Below, one piece after another: positions 33,283-35,530 of a stretch of DNA of 35,530 bases. This stretch comes from an uncultured Monoglobus sp. (lineage in GTDB: Bacteria; Bacillota; Clostridia; Monoglobales; Monoglobaceae). The position numbers and the translations under genes are program-made. The notes beneath the pieces were generated by a model that was not told the DNA's origin, made no database searches, and was given only the letters and a program-made list of their open reading frames with translations. The stretch covers positions 1 through 35,530 of the forward strand of contig CANQMT010000026.1 of NCBI GenBank assembly GCA_947625055.1. The letters run 5' to 3'. Each line of letters opens with the position of its first letter. Position 1 is the first letter of the stretch.

Positions 33283-35391
33283 ATGATCGTTGGGGAAAAA
33301 CAAATATTTAATTTGATGGATACAAATGGAAGACGAAAAGATGTTTTGAATGCTTTAAAAGTTTATTTAGAAATACTCGAAGAATTGAAAGAGTTTTATC
33401 CAACCGAAAGTTGGGGTACATATCCCAATAGTCTTTCTCAATTTTTGTTTTATGAAAAGGCATTAGAAAAGTCAAAAGATGTTTTTAAAAAGCACAGTAA
33501 TTATGATAAATTTATAAACGAATTAGGGGATAACTATCAAACTTTTATTGAAAGAGATAATGATTGGGTAGAAAATAATATTTCTAAATTTGCAAGAGTG
33601 TTGGATGAAGCCATTGAAAAAAGAGCTCGCCATTACACAAGCAATCTTGTTAAAATGGGCTTTACTAATGCTAATAGAAGTATTACAGAAGCAGGCTATG
33701 ATTATCTGAAGGGTTCCGTTGTCAGAGATGATTTGGAAGAAATATTACCCCTCGATAGCGTTAATATTGCACTTTTTCGACAACTTGCAAAACTTAAAAT
33801 CTTTACTACTCCCAAAGATGGAAAGAGACAATATTATTCACCGTTTATTATGGCACTTGTATTACTTTTAAGTGGAGAGACTATTGATGTACATACTTTT
33901 GAAAGTATAGTTCAGGGGCTTACTCCTTACAGTAGTGAAGAAATAAAAGAGGCTGTTCGTAGTAATTCAATCAAAATTGATGAATTGGAAGAAGCTATTA
34001 GAGATATTGATGTTGTGATTCCGGATGAGTTAGGTGGAGAAAATGATATTGAGTATGATAAGTTTCAAAATATTTTTAAAGGCTCTAAGAATAATGCTTT
34101 AATTTCTAAAATTTATTACAATTTCTTTTGTGCCCTTAAAAACTTTAGGGATAATAAAACTGATAAAGCTTATGCTGATTTAATTAAATGTTTTGACGAA
34201 GAAAATTCAACCTCTTTGAACAAAGCTTTTGGATATGGAAAAAGTGTTTTTGCCATTGGGAATAAGGGTAGCAGGTATAGTATCGAAAAATTTATAGAAA
34301 AGAACTCAAATCATCCCTTATTGGCAACCAATGATTATGTTAGTGAGTTCTATGCGGCTTATTATAAATCTAAATGGGTTGATGGAATAAGAGAATATTC
34401 AGATACAACAACTCGCTTGTTGAGCGCAACGGGTTTATTTAAATTTAAAAATTTGCCTGAACTTTCATATAAAGAAATTTTATCTTTGATTTTTGACGTG
34501 GAACATCTTAGAGAATGTATCTTCGGCGAAATGACCGAAGAAGAATATGCACAATATGAAGTAAACGCAAATTGCTACTATGGAAAGAGTGTTTCCATTT
34601 CAAATATCTTTAATTATTCATACACAGATGTGTCGGGAATAACTGAAAAAATCAAAAGGCAACTTGGAGTTAGTACAGCTGAAGATGCTAAAAGATTACT
34701 TCAAGAGCAGAAAAATATTGAGTTTATTAAACATATCAATAATAAATATCCCAAAGAAAAAATCATTGAACTTCTTCCGTTGTTTTCTGATAGAAGGAAA
34801 GATGCTCAAATTAAGAAAGAAGTTAACGATTCTGCGACTGTTCCGACAATATACGAATATATCATAGGTATAGCTTGGTATTATATTTCTAATGAGGAGT
34901 TTGATTTGTATCATAGCTTAAATTTGACATTAAATGCTGACTTTGAACCTATTATTCACGCAGGTGGTGGTGATGGTGATATTGTTATTTCTTATGAAGA
35001 AGTAGTTATTATGCTTGAAGTAACATTAATGAATAAACAAGCGCAAAAACGAGGAGAATGGGAACCCGTTTTACGCCATTCCCTTAATCTTAAGGCTGCA
35101 AGCGAACCCAAAGATACTATAACATTTTTTGTTGCAGACGAGCTTGATTATAATACAATTAACATCTGGAGAGCGATTGCGGCTGTTTCTTTAGAATCGA
35201 CTAATTCACATACAATAGTTGATGGCGTAGTAATAATGCCATTCACCAATAAAGAAATATTGAAGTTCCTTGAAAAGAACATATATTATAAAGATATAGT
35301 TAAGGCGACAAAAAATTCTTTTTCTAAAGTGCCGCAAATTACTGATGTGAAATGGCATGAGGAAATTGTTTATTCACTTATCAATGAATAA
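33283..35391 (+). CDS. Type IIS restriction endonuclease, AlwI/N.BspD6I-like
   Basis: This 702-residue protein has a large N-terminal region (about 1-500), probably for site recognition, with no motif I can name beyond helical segments. The C-terminal part has a PD-(D/E)XK-type active site: Asp566 in GGGDGDIVI, Glu579 in MLEVTLMN and Glu592 in GEWEPVLRH. Spacing is 13 and 13, which as I recall matches the catalytic acids of N.BspD6I. Glu525 in PTIYEYIIG may be the fourth. EVTL and E-x-EPV-x-RH recall the AlwI family, known for sites GGATC and GAGTC. It lies 12 bases after the second methyltransferase, with GGAGG before the ATG. Confidence 0.75.
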   Translation: MIVGEKQIFNLMDTNGRRKDVLNALKVYLEILEELKEFYPTESWGTYPNSLSQFLFYEKALEKSKDVFKKHSNYDKFINELGDNYQTFIERDNDWVENNISKFARVLDEAIEKRARHYTSNLVKMGFTNANRSITEAGYDYLKGSVVRDDLEEILPLDSVNIALFRQLAKLKIFTTPKDGKRQYYSPFIMALVLLLSGETIDVHTFESIVQGLTPYSSEEIKEAVRSNSIKIDELEEAIRDIDVVIPDELGGENDIEYDKFQNIFKGSKNNALISKIYYNFFCALKNFRDNKTDKAYADLIKCFDEENSTSLNKAFGYGKSVFAIGNKGSRYSIEKFIEKNSNHPLLATNDYVSEFYAAYYKSKWVDGIREYSDTTTRLLSATGLFKFKNLPELSYKEILSLIFDVEHLRECIFGEMTEEEYAQYEVNANCYYGKSVSISNIFNYSYTDVSGITEKIKRQLGVSTAEDAKRLLQEQKNIEFIKHINNKYPKEKIIELLPLFSDRRKDAQIKKEVNDSATVPTIYEYIIGIAWYYISNEEFDLYHSLNLTLNADFEPIIHAGGGDGDIVISYEEVVIMLEVTLMNKQAQKRGEWEPVLRHSLNLKAASEPKDTITFFVADELDYNTINIWRAIAAVSLESTNSHTIVDGVVIMPFTNKEILKFLEKNIYYKDIVKATKNSFSKVPQITDVKWHEEIVYSLINE

Positions 35392-35530
35392 TGCGGATTA
35401 TTATAAATGTAATTGATTCGACCATATTCTAAAAGTTTGTATACAGAGGGAGGTAAAGGTTGAAACAAAAAACAAAAGACAATGTATATAATACAGGATA
35501 AAGAGAGTATAGCAAACAGACCATCGAGAG
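35392..35530 (+). other. Tail region with possible serine-recombinase gene stump
   Basis: After the endonuclease, GGGAGGTAAAGG leads to a TTG at 35460. It reads MKQKTKDNVYNTG, then stops at TAA (35499-35501). This start resembles the first residues of large serine recombinases of Clostridia elements, and a shifted frame after it reads QDKESIANRPSR, like their GES-x-SIANQ block. So it may be a recombinase gene damaged by a small deletion. The window ends before this can be tested. Otherwise I see nothing in this stretch. Confidence 0.3.

Larger units (their letters stand above)
25629..35530. mobile_element. Integrative mobilizable element after guaA (right end outside window)
   Basis: The region holds an integrase with an excisionase-like gene, a divergent repressor, a MobC-like protein, a replication-type ATPase, a candidate oriT, a MobV relaxase and a restriction-modification cargo. 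There are no type IV secretion genes, so it would be mobilised by another element rather than transfer itself. The left edge is inferred from the guaA stop, known use of guaA as an insertion site, and the change in base composition. I found no second copy of the guaA 3' end sequence, so the right edge is not seen, and the left edge is approximate. Confidence 0.7.

Noticed and set aside
35054..35064. GAATGGGA resembling the guaA 3' end as a right attachment site
   Set aside because: It lies inside the endonuclease coding region, near its catalytic motif, and the match is only 8 bases. It is a chance match.

Overview
The window reads as a chromosomal segment of an anaerobic, probably gut-associated member of the Firmicutes (class Clostridia). 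The evidence is the gene pairs cysS-mrnC and rpsO-pnp, strong GGAGG ribosome binding sites with some TTG starts, an S-layer-homology protein, giant secreted leucine-rich-repeat proteins, and a mobile element of the Clostridia type. I cannot name a genus. Most of the window (about 1-25.6 kb) is moderately GC-rich host backbone. From about 25.6 kb to the right edge the DNA becomes more AT-rich, and it is strikingly AT-rich from about 31.2 kb on. This fits horizontally acquired DNA.

Layout, left to right. (1) 1-6.5 kb: the end of an IS30-family transposase. Then, on the minus strand, an apparent two-gene operon for secreted proteins: a protein with a copper-amine-oxidase-type N-terminal domain, and a 1634-residue leucine-rich-repeat protein with Ig-like, chitobiase-C-like and cohesin-like modules. 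A consensus promoter drives it, divergent from a small XRE regulator. (2) 6.6-9.4 kb, minus strand: a YitT-family membrane protein, then mini-ribonuclease III and cysteinyl-tRNA synthetase, which overlap by 4 bases. (3) 9.4-13.6 kb, plus strand: an OmpR-type response regulator and histidine kinase pair, then NAD-dependent DNA ligase. (4) 13.7-21.6 kb: rpsO with a structured leader, pnp, then a cell-surface polysaccharide control module (Wzz/CpsC-like chain-length protein, BY-kinase, PHP-type tyrosine phosphatase, VanZ-like protein, an unknown membrane-anchored protein), and a three-SLH surface protein with its own strong promoter. (5) 21.7-25.6 kb: purC, purF and guaA for purine synthesis.

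(6) 25.6-35.5 kb: an integrative mobilizable element that appears to start at the 3' end of guaA. It carries a terminator, a leftward two-gene operon (XRE repressor and an overlapping 58-residue protein), a rightward promoter with two TAAAC-N6-GTTTA dyads, an excisionase-like protein, a tyrosine integrase, a MobC-like protein, a RepA-like ATPase interrupted by an in-frame TGA, a dyad-rich region that is a likely oriT, and a MobV relaxase. The cargo is an AT-rich type IIS restriction-modification cassette: a small XRE regulator, two D12-class adenine methyltransferases, and an endonuclease whose C-terminal active-site layout resembles the AlwI/N.BspD6I family. The right end of the element is not in the window. 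The last 70 bases may hold the stump of a serine recombinase gene.

The most interesting points are the restriction-modification cassette, the operator layout that may gate excision and transfer, the interrupted ATPase, the candidate oriT, and the polysaccharide kinase/phosphatase module placed next to an S-layer-type protein.
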